Below are positions 33,750 through 42,289 of a DNA stretch of 64,000 bases, piece after piece (the stretch's first letter is position 1; the number at the start of each line of letters is the position of its first letter). The DNA comes from Micromonospora thermarum (GTDB taxonomy: Bacteria; Actinomycetota; Actinomycetes; Mycobacteriales; Micromonosporaceae). The translations under genes were made by a program, and so were the position numbers. The stretch lies in contig NZ_JAATEO010000001.1 of the NCBI RefSeq assembly GCF_012034245.1, positions 287,702 through 351,701 on the forward strand, given 5' to 3'. A model generated the notes under the pieces. The model saw only the letters and a list, made by a program, of their open reading frames with translations. It ran no database searches and was not told the DNA's origin.

Positions 33750-34417
33750 ACCCGGGCCGCCGACGTGCCGACCGGGCGCGGGACGGCAGCGGCGCCGCCC
33801 CGGGCGGCGCGGGCCGCACCGGCCCGGCCGGGGCGACCCGAGGGATCCGGCTGGCGCGGGCGGTCACCGAGCTGACCGCGCCCGCGGTCCTGGTCTCGGT
33901 CCTCACCGTCGTGGTCGCCTGGCACGGCGCCCGGGGCGGGGTCGACGGCCTGGCGTGGGGTCTGCTCGCCACCGTGTTCGTCAGCGGCATCCCGTTCGCG
34001 TACATCGTCGGCGGGGTTCGCCGGGGCCGGCTCACCGACCACCACGTCGGGGTCCGGGAGCAGCGCCGGGTCCCGCTGCTGTTCGGGCTCGGCTCGGTGG
34101 CCGCGGGCCTCCCCCTGCTCGCGGTGCTCGGTGCGCCGCGCCCGGTGCTCGGCCTGGCCGCCGCCGGGCTGGTCGGGCTGGTGATCGCGGTGTCGGTCAG
34201 CCACTGGTGGAAGATGTCCATCCACTCGGCCGTCGCCGCCGGCGCGGTGGTCGTCCTGGTGCTCACCTTCGGGACGCGGATGCTGGTCACCGCACCGCTG
34301 CCGGCTCTGGTCGGCTGGTCCCGGGTGCGGCTGCGGGACCACACCGTGCCGCAGGTGGTCGCCGGCGGCGCGCTCGGGGCCCTGGTGGCGGGCCTGGTGT
34401 ACGGCACCCTCGGTTGA
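33746..34417 (+). CDS. PAP2 superfamily membrane protein
   Basis: A 223-residue protein with about five or six membrane spans and the PAP2 pattern in modified form: SHWWKMSIHSAVA supplies the S-x-H motif and SRVRLRDHTVPQVVAG the SRxxxxxHxxxxV motif near the C-terminus. PAP2 enzymes remove phosphate from lipid phosphates such as undecaprenyl pyrophosphate or phosphatidic acid. The first motif (GRLTDHH) departs from the canonical KxxxxxxRP, so activity is uncertain. GTG at 33746 overlaps the upstream stop. Confidence 0.75.
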   Translation: MNPGRRRADRARDGSGAAPGGAGRTGPAGATRGIRLARAVTELTAPAVLVSVLTVVVAWHGARGGVDGLAWGLLATVFVSGIPFAYIVGGVRRGRLTDHHVGVREQRRVPLLFGLGSVAAGLPLLAVLGAPRPVLGLAAAGLVGLVIAVSVSHWWKMSIHSAVAAGAVVVLVLTFGTRMLVTAPLPALVGWSRVRLRDHTVPQVVAGGALGALVAGLVYGTLG

Positions 34418-34459
34418 CCCGCTCACGCCTGGCAGGGTCTTGATCCACTCCGTGCCGCC

Positions 34460-34498
34460 GGCATGGCGGCATCGCTGCCGGCCGGATGCCACCATGCC
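34460..34498. repeat. Imperfect palindrome between convergent genes
   Basis: GGCATGGCGGCATC at 34460-34473 pairs with 34485-34498 with one mismatch, loop 11 bases. It is framed by a weaker outer pair, GATCCACTCC near 34442 and GAGTTGATC near 34507. The outer motif recurs at the window end and resembles the GTTGATCATG-type elements at 44387 and 52562. It probably serves as a bidirectional terminator and belongs to a dispersed repeat family. Confidence 0.6.
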
Positions 34499-34536
34499 CG
34501 CGGCATCGAGTTGATCTCCGGGACTCAGGACAGACC

Positions 34537-35757
34537 CTAGGCGCCGTCGTCGGTCAGGTGGTGGCGGTTGGCCTCGATCCAGGCGTCCAGCGCGGCCGGG
34601 TCGTCCGGGTCGACGCCGTCGGCCAGCAACTGGGCGACCGCCGCGGTCGCCGGGCTGCGCCGCTCACCCGTGGTGTAGAGGCGGGCGAACTCCGGCACCA
34701 TCTCCTCGATCGCGGCGTCCGTCCGGGCCGCCGCGGTCTCCGGCAGCCCCTTCTTCCGGGCGGCGTACGCGGCCCAGCCGCGCAGCACCCGGGGCAGCAG
34801 CGCCGCGTCGTCCATGTCCAGCACGGCCCGCCGGTGCACCCAGTCCAGCAGGAACAGCCCGGCCACCGTCGGGCTCCACCGCAGCGGGTCGGGATCGGTG
34901 AAGGTTGCCGCGTGGTCGAGCAGCAGGCCGAGGCAGAAGTGCAGGGACGCGAGCTGCGCACCGTCGACGGTGTCCAGCCCGAACCGGGCGGCCTCCGGTG
35001 CGGCGAGGAAGCGCCGGACGAGGTCCGTACGCTCCGCGGCGGTGAGCGGCTCCACCACCCGGACGGGTGCCGGTCGGCCCACCGGCAGCAGCGCCAGCCG
35101 GGCACCGACCAGCGCCCGGTCGGTGGCCAGCGACCCCTCGCCGGGCAGCTCGCTCAGGTCGTCGGTGACGGACAGGTGCCGGGTCACCTCGGTGTGCATG
35201 CGCGCCGGCTCCTCGTCGCGGAACCAGGTCAGCTCGTCACCGGCGCACATCTGGCGGATCTGGTCCAGGACGCGGGAGGGCGGGCCGCCCACGAAGACGT
35301 CCTTGGTGATCCCGATGTTGTGGTCGACGAGCGCCACGAGGGCGTGCTCCGGCCCGCCCGCCGGGTCGTCGTACGCGAACGTCGCCAGGTACGAGGTCTG
35401 ATCGCCGTACACGTCCCCGTACGACCAGCAGCCGGTCAGGTGGACCCGGCCGAGCTGCCCCGACCAGGCGGGGGCGGCGGCGCCGGGGCGGACCCGGTCG
35501 GCTCCCGCCGCGTCCGGCACCAGGGCGGCGAAGACCGACCGGATGGTGGTCGCCGCCGCCGCGCGCCGGCGGGAGGTGGCGGCGAGGAAGTCGCCGACGA
35601 ACTCGCGGACGGCGTCGTCGCGCCGGGTCTCGGCGACGGCGTACACGCTGCCGAGCAACGCGGCGCCGAGCATCTCGGCGTCCAGGGCGTTGTCGAGCTT
35701 GGCCACGTCGCGGGCCGCGTGCAGCACCGCGTCGTAAGGGGTCTGCGGAGTTCCCAT
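34537..35757 (-). CDS. Conserved hypothetical protein
   Basis: A 406-residue, mostly helical, acidic protein that I cannot place in a named family. It starts MGTPQTPYDAVLHAARDVAK and contains LTGCWSYGDVYGDQTSYLATF, ALVALVDHNIGITKDVFVGG and a C-terminal helical part with FLLDWVHRRAVLDMDDAALLP. No signal peptide, membrane span or nucleotide-binding motif is seen. The ATG at 35757 gives a full-length protein consistent with codon bias. It lies 99 bp downstream of the GTPase pair on the same strand and could be co-transcribed with it. Confidence 0.7.
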   Translation of the reverse strand: MGTPQTPYDAVLHAARDVAKLDNALDAEMLGAALLGSVYAVAETRRDDAVREFVGDFLAATSRRRAAAATTIRSVFAALVPDAAGADRVRPGAAAPAWSGQLGRVHLTGCWSYGDVYGDQTSYLATFAYDDPAGGPEHALVALVDHNIGITKDVFVGGPPSRVLDQIRQMCAGDELTWFRDEEPARMHTEVTRHLSVTDDLSELPGEGSLATDRALVGARLALLPVGRPAPVRVVEPLTAAERTDLVRRFLAAPEAARFGLDTVDGAQLASLHFCLGLLLDHAATFTDPDPLRWSPTVAGLFLLDWVHRRAVLDMDDAALLPRVLRGWAAYAARKKGLPETAAARTDAAIEEMVPEFARLYTTGERRSPATAAVAQLLADGVDPDDPAALDAWIEANRHHLTDDGA

Positions 35758-35856
35758 CCACCGACCCTACGCCGCGACCGGCTTCCAGGCTGGCCGGAGC
35801 GGCGTGGGTACTCCGCGGGTCGGACGCGGCGGTCGCCGGCCCCGGCCCGCGCCCGG

Positions 35857-37539
35857 TCAGTAGCGGGCGGCCTCCGCCAGAGCCCGACGGGCCTCGGCGT
35901 ACGACGCCAGCACGGCGCGCACCGGCGTGAGCACGTACGCCGCCCCGACGTCCGCCACCGCGGCGGTGAGCCGCTGCTCGGCGCGCCGCCGTGCCCGCCG
36001 TGCCGCCCACCGGAGCGCCGGCCGGGTCAACGCCGCCACCAGCAGCCCGGCGAGCAGGCCGCCGAGCAGCAGCAGGGTGGGCAGGGGCACCACGCCGACG
36101 GACGGGTTGTCCAGCTCCGGCAGCCCGAGGGCGCGCAGCGCGTACCCCAGGGCGAGCCAGCCCAGCCCGACCACCGCCGCGGCCGTGACCAGCCACTGGA
36201 GGCCTCCGACGAGCCGCCACCACAGCGGCCGGCTCCCCATGCCGAGGTCGGTGCGGGCGATGGCGCCGTCCAGCGCGTCGGGCAGGTCGGCGAGCCGGGA
36301 GCGGGCCGCGGCGGTCACCGCGGCCGGCCAGGACGCCGGCAGGCCCGCGCCGGCTCGGTCGGCCACCGACCGGATGGCCAGCCCGAGCGCCGAACGCTGC
36401 GCGGCGGTCGGGTCGGGCACCGAGGTCGCGGCGACCAGGCTCTCCGCCGGGTCCTTGGCGTCGCCGGGAGCGCCCGGCAGGTGCAGGCGGCGCAGCGGAT
36501 CGGGCCGAAGCCGGCGCCAGCCCCGGACCAGCGGCCAGCCGGTCGCCGCCGCGCCCCGGTGCCGGTACGCCGCCTCGACGGCCTCGGCGACGGCGGCCAC
36601 CCCGGCGGCGCCGGCGAGGGCCCGGTGCAGCGCGGCGACCGTGGAGTCGTTCAGCCCGGCCGGCTCGCCCGCGTCGACCAGTTCGGTCAGGTCGGTCACC
36701 ACCGCGTCCAGGTCGCCGCGCAGCCGCCGCAGCGCGGCCTGCCGCTCGGCGACCGTCCGCTCCAACGCCTCCCGTAGCCCGGCGATGCCCTCCGGGTCCA
36801 CGGCGGCGGTGGCCAGCAGCGGTACGCCGTCGAGGCCGTCCGCGTCGAGCAGTCGGCGCAGGTCGGCGACGACGCGGGGCAGCTCGGCCGGGGGCAGCCG
36901 GTCGGCCTGGTTGAGCACGACGAGGGTGACGTCCCGGTGCCGGTGGAACTCGCGCAGGTAGCTCGTGTGGATCACGCGGTCGGCGTACTTCTGCGGGTCG
37001 ACCACCCAGACGACCAGGTCGACGAGGCCGAGCAGCCGGTCGACCTCGAGCTGGTGGGACCGCTGCACCGAGTCGAAGTCGGGCAGGTCGAGCAGGATGA
37101 GCCCGTGCAGGGTCGACTCGTCGTCGCCGTCGAGCACGCTCTCCCGGACGAACCGGTGCCGGGGCAGCACGCCGACCCAGTCCAGCAGCCGGGTGGCGTC
37201 GTCGAGCGGCCCCCAGACGCAGGCGTGGGTGACACCGGTGGTCGGCCGGCGCACGCCGACGGGCGACAGCTCCATCCGGGCGAGGGCGTTGAACAGGCTC
37301 GACTTGCCGCTGCCGGTGGCACCGGCCAGGGCCACCACGGTGTGGTCGCGGGAGAGCGCGAGCCGGGTGCCGGCCCGCTCGACCAGGGTGTGCGCGGCGA
37401 CGAGCTGCTTGTCCGGCAGGTGACCGTCGACGAGCGCGAGGAACCGGCTGACCGCCTCCAGCCGGGCGACCAGGGCACCGGCGTCCACCCGCTGCTGACC
37501 GCGGAACGCCTCGCGCATCCGCCCGACGATGTTGCTCAC
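35857..37539 (-). CDS. Dynamin-like GTPase, second of a pair
   Basis: A 560-residue GTPase with a P-loop GATGSGKSSLFNAL at about residues 60-73, a G3-type DLPDFDS, a G4-like VLNQADRLP and a C-terminal membrane region (about residues 425-510) with two or more spans. The order of a large GTPase domain, a helical region and a membrane hairpin fits bacterial dynamin-like proteins such as the DynA/DynB pair of streptomycetes, which act at the division septum. GTG at 37539 overlaps the stop of the first GTPase by four bases. The assignment to DynB is inference. Confidence 0.82.
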   Translation of the reverse strand: MSNIVGRMREAFRGQQRVDAGALVARLEAVSRFLALVDGHLPDKQLVAAHTLVERAGTRLALSRDHTVVALAGATGSGKSSLFNALARMELSPVGVRRPTTGVTHACVWGPLDDATRLLDWVGVLPRHRFVRESVLDGDDESTLHGLILLDLPDFDSVQRSHQLEVDRLLGLVDLVVWVVDPQKYADRVIHTSYLREFHRHRDVTLVVLNQADRLPPAELPRVVADLRRLLDADGLDGVPLLATAAVDPEGIAGLREALERTVAERQAALRRLRGDLDAVVTDLTELVDAGEPAGLNDSTVAALHRALAGAAGVAAVAEAVEAAYRHRGAAATGWPLVRGWRRLRPDPLRRLHLPGAPGDAKDPAESLVAATSVPDPTAAQRSALGLAIRSVADRAGAGLPASWPAAVTAAARSRLADLPDALDGAIARTDLGMGSRPLWWRLVGGLQWLVTAAAVVGLGWLALGYALRALGLPELDNPSVGVVPLPTLLLLGGLLAGLLVAALTRPALRWAARRARRRAEQRLTAAVADVGAAYVLTPVRAVLASYAEARRALAEAARY

Positions 37540-39362
37540 CGCGGCCCGTCCTCCTCGGCCGGCGCGTCGGCGGCGAGGCCGCTGCGGCGCCGGGCCAGCT
37601 CCACCCGCTCCGCGGCCCGGCGTAGCGTCTCGGCGGTCTCCGGGGCGGGCCGCGCGGCCGCCGTCCGGGTGAGGTAGCGCGCGGCCTCCTCGTCCAGCAG
37701 CGTCCGCACCCGCGCGAGCAGGTCCGTCCGGGCCTTGTTGGCCAGCGTACGCACCGCCTGGTCCCCGAAGATGGCCTGGAGCACGGCCTGACCGGCGACC
37801 GTCGTGCCGGCGCCGGTGGCGACCTCCAGCCCGGTGGGGATGAAGGCGGTCGACGCGAACACGGCGATCATGACGGCGAGCCCGGTGGCGTTCACCGCGT
37901 ACGCGGCCGTCCGGGCCACGAAGCGCTTGTCGCCCCCCTCGGCCCGCACCAGCTCCAGCACGCCGCGCTGCCACTCGCGGACCAGCCGTTCGGCGCGCTC
38001 CGGCAGGTCGGGTGACGGGTGGGCGAGCTCCGGGTCGAGCAGCGCCGCCCCGGCGGGATGGGCCCGCCACGCGGTGTGCGCGGTCTCCGCCGCGTCCGAG
38101 GTGACCCCGCGAAGCAGCGTGACCAGCTGGGACTCGATCGCGACCCGCAGCTCGGCGGCGGGGGCGGGGCGGCCGGTCACCGCGGCGACGATGCGGTCCC
38201 GCAGGCGCCCGATGCGTGCTTCGAGCGTGCGGAAGAGCTCGCCGGTGCCCACGAACTCCTGCCAGCGGGCCAGCACCTCGCCGCGCAGCAGCCGCCCGTC
38301 GGAGAGCCCCTGCTCCACCGTGCGGTGGGCGTTCCGGTAGGCGGCGGCGACCCGCTCGTCGAGCGCGTCGGCGGTGGCCAGCTGCTCCTCGGCGGCCTCG
38401 GCGAGCCCGTCGACGGTCGGGTGGAGTGTCGCGAGCGCGCCGTCGAGGGTCTGCCGGACGACGGCGGCCCGGGCGTCGGCGTCGGCGGCGAGCCGGGCGA
38501 ACCAGTCGGCGAGCGGCGCGGTGACCTGCTCGGGGAGCAGACCCTGCCCGTCCACCCAGGTCTCCGGGAGGACGAACAGCGGCGCGGAGCCGAGGCCCTG
38601 ATCGGCGAGCATCTCCGACAGGTGGGCGGCCACCTCGTCGCCCGCCTCCGGCGGCACCCGGTCGAGCACCATGGCGATGACCGTGCCCCGGGCCTGGGCG
38701 GTGCGCAGCAGGTCCCAGGGGACGGCGTCGGCGTACCGGGCGGCGGTGGTGACGAAGAGCCAGAGGTCGGCGGCGGCGAGGAGCTGGCCGGCGAGGGCTC
38801 GGTTGGCGTCGACCACCGAGTCGATGTCGGGAGCGTCGAGGAAGGCCAGCCCGGGCGGCAGTGCCGGTGCGGTGACCAGGTGCAGGGTGCGAGGGTCCTC
38901 GCTGGGGGCGCCGGTGCGGATCAGGCCGGGCAGCAGCTCGCCCTGGCGGAACCAGCTCGAGTCGGCCGGGTTGCACACCAGCACCGGGGAGCGGGTCGTG
39001 GGGCGGAGCACCCCGGCGGCGCTCACCCGGGCCTTGACCAGGCTGTTGACCAGGGTCGACTTGCCGGCGCCGGTGGATCCGCCCACCACCACGAGCAGCG
39101 GGGCGTCGAGCCGGCGGAGCCGGGGCAGCAGGTAGTCGTCGAGCTGGTCGGTGAGTGCCCGGCCGACCCGGGTGGCAGCCTCGGCCGAGGGCAGCGCGAG
39201 CGGGAAGCGCGCCGTACCGATCGCGGCGCGCAGGCCGGTCAGCGCGGCGGGCAGGGTTTCGTCCCCGGTGGTGGCCGGGGCCTCCCCGGCGTCGGTGGAG
39301 CCGGTGCGGGCAGCGACGGCGGGCGCGGCGGACTGGGTGGCGGGATCGCCGTGCGTCGTCAC
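37536..39362 (-). CDS. Dynamin-like GTPase, first of a pair
   Basis: A 608-residue GTPase with a P-loop GGSTGAGKSTLVNSL near residue 97, a G3-type FLDAPDIDSVV, a G4-like MVLDRVPPE and a membrane region VNATGLAVMIAVFAS...AFIPTGLEV about 130 residues from the end. It forms an operon with the second GTPase and resembles bacterial dynamins that remodel or tether membranes during division. GTG at 39362 was chosen; a TTG at 39398 would add 12 residues and neither has a strong ribosome-binding site. Confidence 0.82.
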   Translation of the reverse strand: MTTHGDPATQSAAPAVAARTGSTDAGEAPATTGDETLPAALTGLRAAIGTARFPLALPSAEAATRVGRALTDQLDDYLLPRLRRLDAPLLVVVGGSTGAGKSTLVNSLVKARVSAAGVLRPTTRSPVLVCNPADSSWFRQGELLPGLIRTGAPSEDPRTLHLVTAPALPPGLAFLDAPDIDSVVDANRALAGQLLAAADLWLFVTTAARYADAVPWDLLRTAQARGTVIAMVLDRVPPEAGDEVAAHLSEMLADQGLGSAPLFVLPETWVDGQGLLPEQVTAPLADWFARLAADADARAAVVRQTLDGALATLHPTVDGLAEAAEEQLATADALDERVAAAYRNAHRTVEQGLSDGRLLRGEVLARWQEFVGTGELFRTLEARIGRLRDRIVAAVTGRPAPAAELRVAIESQLVTLLRGVTSDAAETAHTAWRAHPAGAALLDPELAHPSPDLPERAERLVREWQRGVLELVRAEGGDKRFVARTAAYAVNATGLAVMIAVFASTAFIPTGLEVATGAGTTVAGQAVLQAIFGDQAVRTLANKARTDLLARVRTLLDEEAARYLTRTAAARPAPETAETLRRAAERVELARRRSGLAADAPAEEDGPR

Positions 39363-39446
39363 CGCTAAAGCGTGCCCGACCGATGCAATGGAAAACAACC
39401 GGACGGTAATAACGGGTGGGTTGCGTCGGGTCGGCTCAACCTCGAC

Positions 39447-39493
39447 TTGACGATCAGCGACGGCGTGGCACTATTGAGTCAAGTTCACTCAAC
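39447..39493 (+). promoter_or_regulatory. dnaK promoter with HAIR operator
   Basis: TTGACG (39447-39452), a 17-bp spacer and ACTATT (39470-39475) form the likely promoter. ATTGAGT-N7-ACTCAAC at 39473-39493 matches the HspR-associated inverted repeat CTTGAGT-N7-ACTCAAG and covers the -10 end and transcription start. The hspR gene at the end of this operon should encode the repressor, so the circuit is autoregulated by heat shock. Confidence 0.85.
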
Positions 39494-39558
39494 TTGTGGC
39501 GGGTGTGCTGCGGGCGGTGCCCGTCACCTGCTCAAACGAACGAAGCGAGGAAGCGAAG

Positions 39559-41415
39559 ATGGCACGTGCGGTCGGTATCGACCTCGGCACGACGAACTCC
39601 TGCGTCAGCGTCCTGGAGGGCGGTGAGCCCACCGTCATCGCCAACGCGGAGGGCTCGCGGACGACCCCGTCGATCGTCGCGTTCGCCCGTAACGGCGAGG
39701 TGCTCGTCGGTGAGGTCGCCAAGCGCCAGGCGGTGACCAACCCGGACCGGACGATCCGCTCGGTCAAGCGGGAGATCGGCACCAACTGGTCCGTCGACAT
39801 CGACGGCAAGAAGTACACGCCGCAGGAGATCTCGGCCCGCACCCTGATGAAGCTCAAGCGGGACGCCGAGGCGTACCTGGGCGAGCAGATCACCGACGCG
39901 GTGATCACCGTTCCGGCGTACTTCAACGACGGCCAGCGTCAGGCCACCAAGGAGGCCGGTGAGATCGCCGGCTTCAACGTGCTGCGGATCGTCAACGAGC
40001 CGACCGCGGCCGCCCTGGCGTACGGGCTGGACAAGGGCTCCAAGGAGCAGACCGTCCTGGTCTTCGACCTCGGTGGCGGCACCTTCGACGTGTCGCTGCT
40101 GGAGCTGGCCGAGGGCGTCGTCGAGGTCAAGTCGACCAGCGGTGACAACCAGCTCGGCGGCGACGACTGGGACCAGCGGATCATCGACCACCTGGTGAAG
40201 ACCTTCCGGGGCGAGCACGGCATCGACCTGTCCCAGGACAAGATGGCGATGCAGCGCCTCAAGGAGGCGGCCGAGAAGGCGAAGATCGAGCTGTCCGCCG
40301 CCACCACCACCAACATCAACCTGCCGTACATCACCGCCGGCGCCGCCGGCCCGTTGCACCTCGACGTGACCCTCAGCCGGGCCGAGTTCCAGCGGATGAC
40401 GCAGGACCTGCTGGACCGCTGCAAGGGCCCGTTCGAGCAGGCCGTCAAGGACGCCGGGATCAAGGTCGCCGACGTCGACCACGTCATCCTGGTCGGCGGC
40501 TCGACCCGTATGCCGGCCGTGACCGACCTGGTCAAGCAGCTCACCGGCAAGGAGCCCAACAAGGGCGTCAACCCGGACGAGGTCGTGGCCGTCGGCGCCG
40601 CGCTCCAGGCCGGTGTGCTCAAGGGCGAGGTCAAGGACGTCCTGCTGCTCGACGTGACCCCGCTGAGCCTGGGCATCGAGACCAAGGGCGGCATCTTCAC
40701 CAAGCTGATCGAGCGCAACACCACCATCCCGACCAAGCGCTCCGAGGTCTTCACCACGGCGGACGACAACCAGCCGTCGGTGCTGATCCAGGTCTTCCAG
40801 GGCGAGCGCGAGATCGCGGCGTACAACAAGAAGCTCGGCACCTTCGAGCTGACCGGCCTGCCGCCGGCGCCGCGTGGCGTGCCGCAGATCGAGGTCACCT
40901 TCGACATCGACGCGAACGGCATCGTGAACGTCCACGCGAAGGACCTCGGCACCGGCAAGGAGCAGAAGATGACGATCACCGGCGGCTCCTCGCTGCCGAA
41001 GGACGACATCGAGCGGATGCGCCGGGACGCTGAGGAGCACGCCGAGGAGGACAAGCGGCGTCGCGACGAGGCCGAGACCCGCAACCTGGCCGAGGCGCTC
41101 CAGTGGCAGACCGAGAAGTTCCTCGCCGAGAGCGGCGACAAGCTGCCGACCGAGTCCCGGGACCAGATCAACGACGCGCTCGGCGAGCTGCGCAGCGCGC
41201 TCGGCGGTCAGGACATCGAGAAGATCAAGGCGGCGCACGAGAAGCTGGCCCAGGTCTCCCAGCAGGCCGGGTCCCTGCTCTACAGCCAGCAGCAGGGCGA
41301 GCAGGCGGGCCAGGCGGGCGCCGGTGCGACCGGTGGTGCCCAGGCCGGCGGTGCGCAGGCCGGCGGCGCCGACGACGTGGTCGACGCGGAGATCGTGGAC
41401 GAGGACAAGAAGTGA
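39559..41415 (+). CDS. dnaK: Chaperone DnaK (Hsp70)
   Basis: A 618-residue Hsp70. The ATPase domain shows [13 protein letters not shown] at residues 6-18, [15 protein letters not shown] near 179 and [13 protein letters not shown] near 312. The substrate domain follows, and the tail is Gly/Ala/Gln-rich and ends [13 protein letters not shown] as in other actinobacterial DnaK proteins. It binds and releases unfolded polypeptides with DnaJ and GrpE. ATG at 39559 after GAGGAAGCGAAG is chosen; an earlier in-frame start at 39496 overlaps the operator region. First gene of the heat-shock operon. Confidence 0.98.
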   Translation: MARAVGIDLGTTNSCVSVLEGGEPTVIANAEGSRTTPSIVAFARNGEVLVGEVAKRQAVTNPDRTIRSVKREIGTNWSVDIDGKKYTPQEISARTLMKLKRDAEAYLGEQITDAVITVPAYFNDGQRQATKEAGEIAGFNVLRIVNEPTAAALAYGLDKGSKEQTVLVFDLGGGTFDVSLLELAEGVVEVKSTSGDNQLGGDDWDQRIIDHLVKTFRGEHGIDLSQDKMAMQRLKEAAEKAKIELSAATTTNINLPYITAGAAGPLHLDVTLSRAEFQRMTQDLLDRCKGPFEQAVKDAGIKVADVDHVILVGGSTRMPAVTDLVKQLTGKEPNKGVNPDEVVAVGAALQAGVLKGEVKDVLLLDVTPLSLGIETKGGIFTKLIERNTTIPTKRSEVFTTADDNQPSVLIQVFQGEREIAAYNKKLGTFELTGLPPAPRGVPQIEVTFDIDANGIVNVHAKDLGTGKEQKMTITGGSSLPKDDIERMRRDAEEHAEEDKRRRDEAETRNLAEALQWQTEKFLAESGDKLPTESRDQINDALGELRSALGGQDIEKIKAAHEKLAQVSQQAGSLLYSQQQGEQAGQAGAGATGGAQAGGAQAGGADDVVDAEIVDEDKK

Positions 41416-41462
41416 CCGTCCTCCTCGGACACGCACTCCATGCACAGGGATGAGGTAGCCGC

Positions 41463-42203
41463 ATGACGGACAAGCCACGAGCCGCCGACCCGGAGAGCAC
41501 CGGGTCGGCGCCGGGTGGCTCCGCGTCCGCCGGCAAGGCCGGCGAGGAGCCGCGAGTCGTCATCCGCAACAAGCGCAAGATCACCGAGACCGCGCGACCG
41601 GACGCGGCCGCCGCCGACGCCGGGACGGACGTCCCGGCGGAGGGGCTGGTCGAGGAGGCCGAGGTGGTGGTCGACGAGATCCAGGTCGAGGCCGCCGAGG
41701 CGGAGGCCGGTCCGCCGGTCGTGGACGCCCCGGCCGAGCCGGTCGACGCCGCAGCCGCGACGTCGCTCGGAGCCGAGCTGGAGGCGCTGCGCGCCGAGCT
41801 CGACGAACGGACCCGGGATCTCCAGCGGGTGTCGGCGGAGTACGCCAACTACCGCAAGCGGGTCGACCGGGACCGGGGCCTCGTCACCGAGCAGGCGACC
41901 GGGGCGGTGCTCGCCGCGCTGCTGCCGATCCTCGACGACCTGGACCGGGCGCGGGAGCACGGCGACCTGGTGGGGCCGTTCGGCGCGGTGGCGGAGCAGC
42001 TCACCACCGCGCTCGGCAAGTTCGGGCTGACCCCGTTCGGGGAGAAGGGCGACCCGTTCGACCCGACCCTCCACGAGGCGGTGGCGCACCAGACCTCGGC
42101 CGACGTCACCGAGCCGACCTGCGTGCAGGTGATGCGACGGGGTTACCAGATCGGCGAGCGGCTGCTGCGGCCCGCGCTGGTCGCGGTGGCCGATCCCGAG
42201 TAA
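41463..42203 (+). CDS. grpE: Nucleotide exchange factor GrpE
   Basis: A 246-residue exchange factor for DnaK. The first 95 residues are acidic and probably disordered; a coiled coil begins at AELEALRAELDERTRDLQRV, and the C-terminal beta domain shows FDPTLHEAV and MRRGYQIGERLLRPALV, the family hallmark. The N-terminal extension is long, as usual in high-GC actinobacteria. It follows dnaK by 47 bases. Confidence 0.95.
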   Translation: MTDKPRAADPESTGSAPGGSASAGKAGEEPRVVIRNKRKITETARPDAAAADAGTDVPAEGLVEEAEVVVDEIQVEAAEAEAGPPVVDAPAEPVDAAAATSLGAELEALRAELDERTRDLQRVSAEYANYRKRVDRDRGLVTEQATGAVLAALLPILDDLDRAREHGDLVGPFGAVAEQLTTALGKFGLTPFGEKGDPFDPTLHEAVAHQTSADVTEPTCVQVMRRGYQIGERLLRPALVAVADPE

Positions 42204-42227
42204 GTGGCGCGACACGATGACCGGATC

Positions 42228-42258
42228 GTCCCGCCCGCCCGCTCCGGGCGGGCGGGAC
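42228..42258 (+). terminator. GC-rich hairpin between grpE and dnaJ
   Basis: A 13-bp perfect stem (GTCCCGCCCGCCC at 42228-42240 with 42246-42258), loop GCTCC, lies inside the operon between grpE and dnaJ. It may attenuate transcription, mark an RNA-processing site, or reduce DnaJ yield relative to DnaK and GrpE. Confidence 0.55.
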
Positions 42259-42289
42259 GGCGGTCTCGCAGTGGGAAGGGGGTGGACCG

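Noticed and set aside
35857..38976. A single 1039-residue GTPase fusion
   Set aside because: The extra N-terminal part is an out-of-frame Arg/Pro-rich reading of the first GTPase gene; the GTG at 37539 with a four-base overlap explains the real start.
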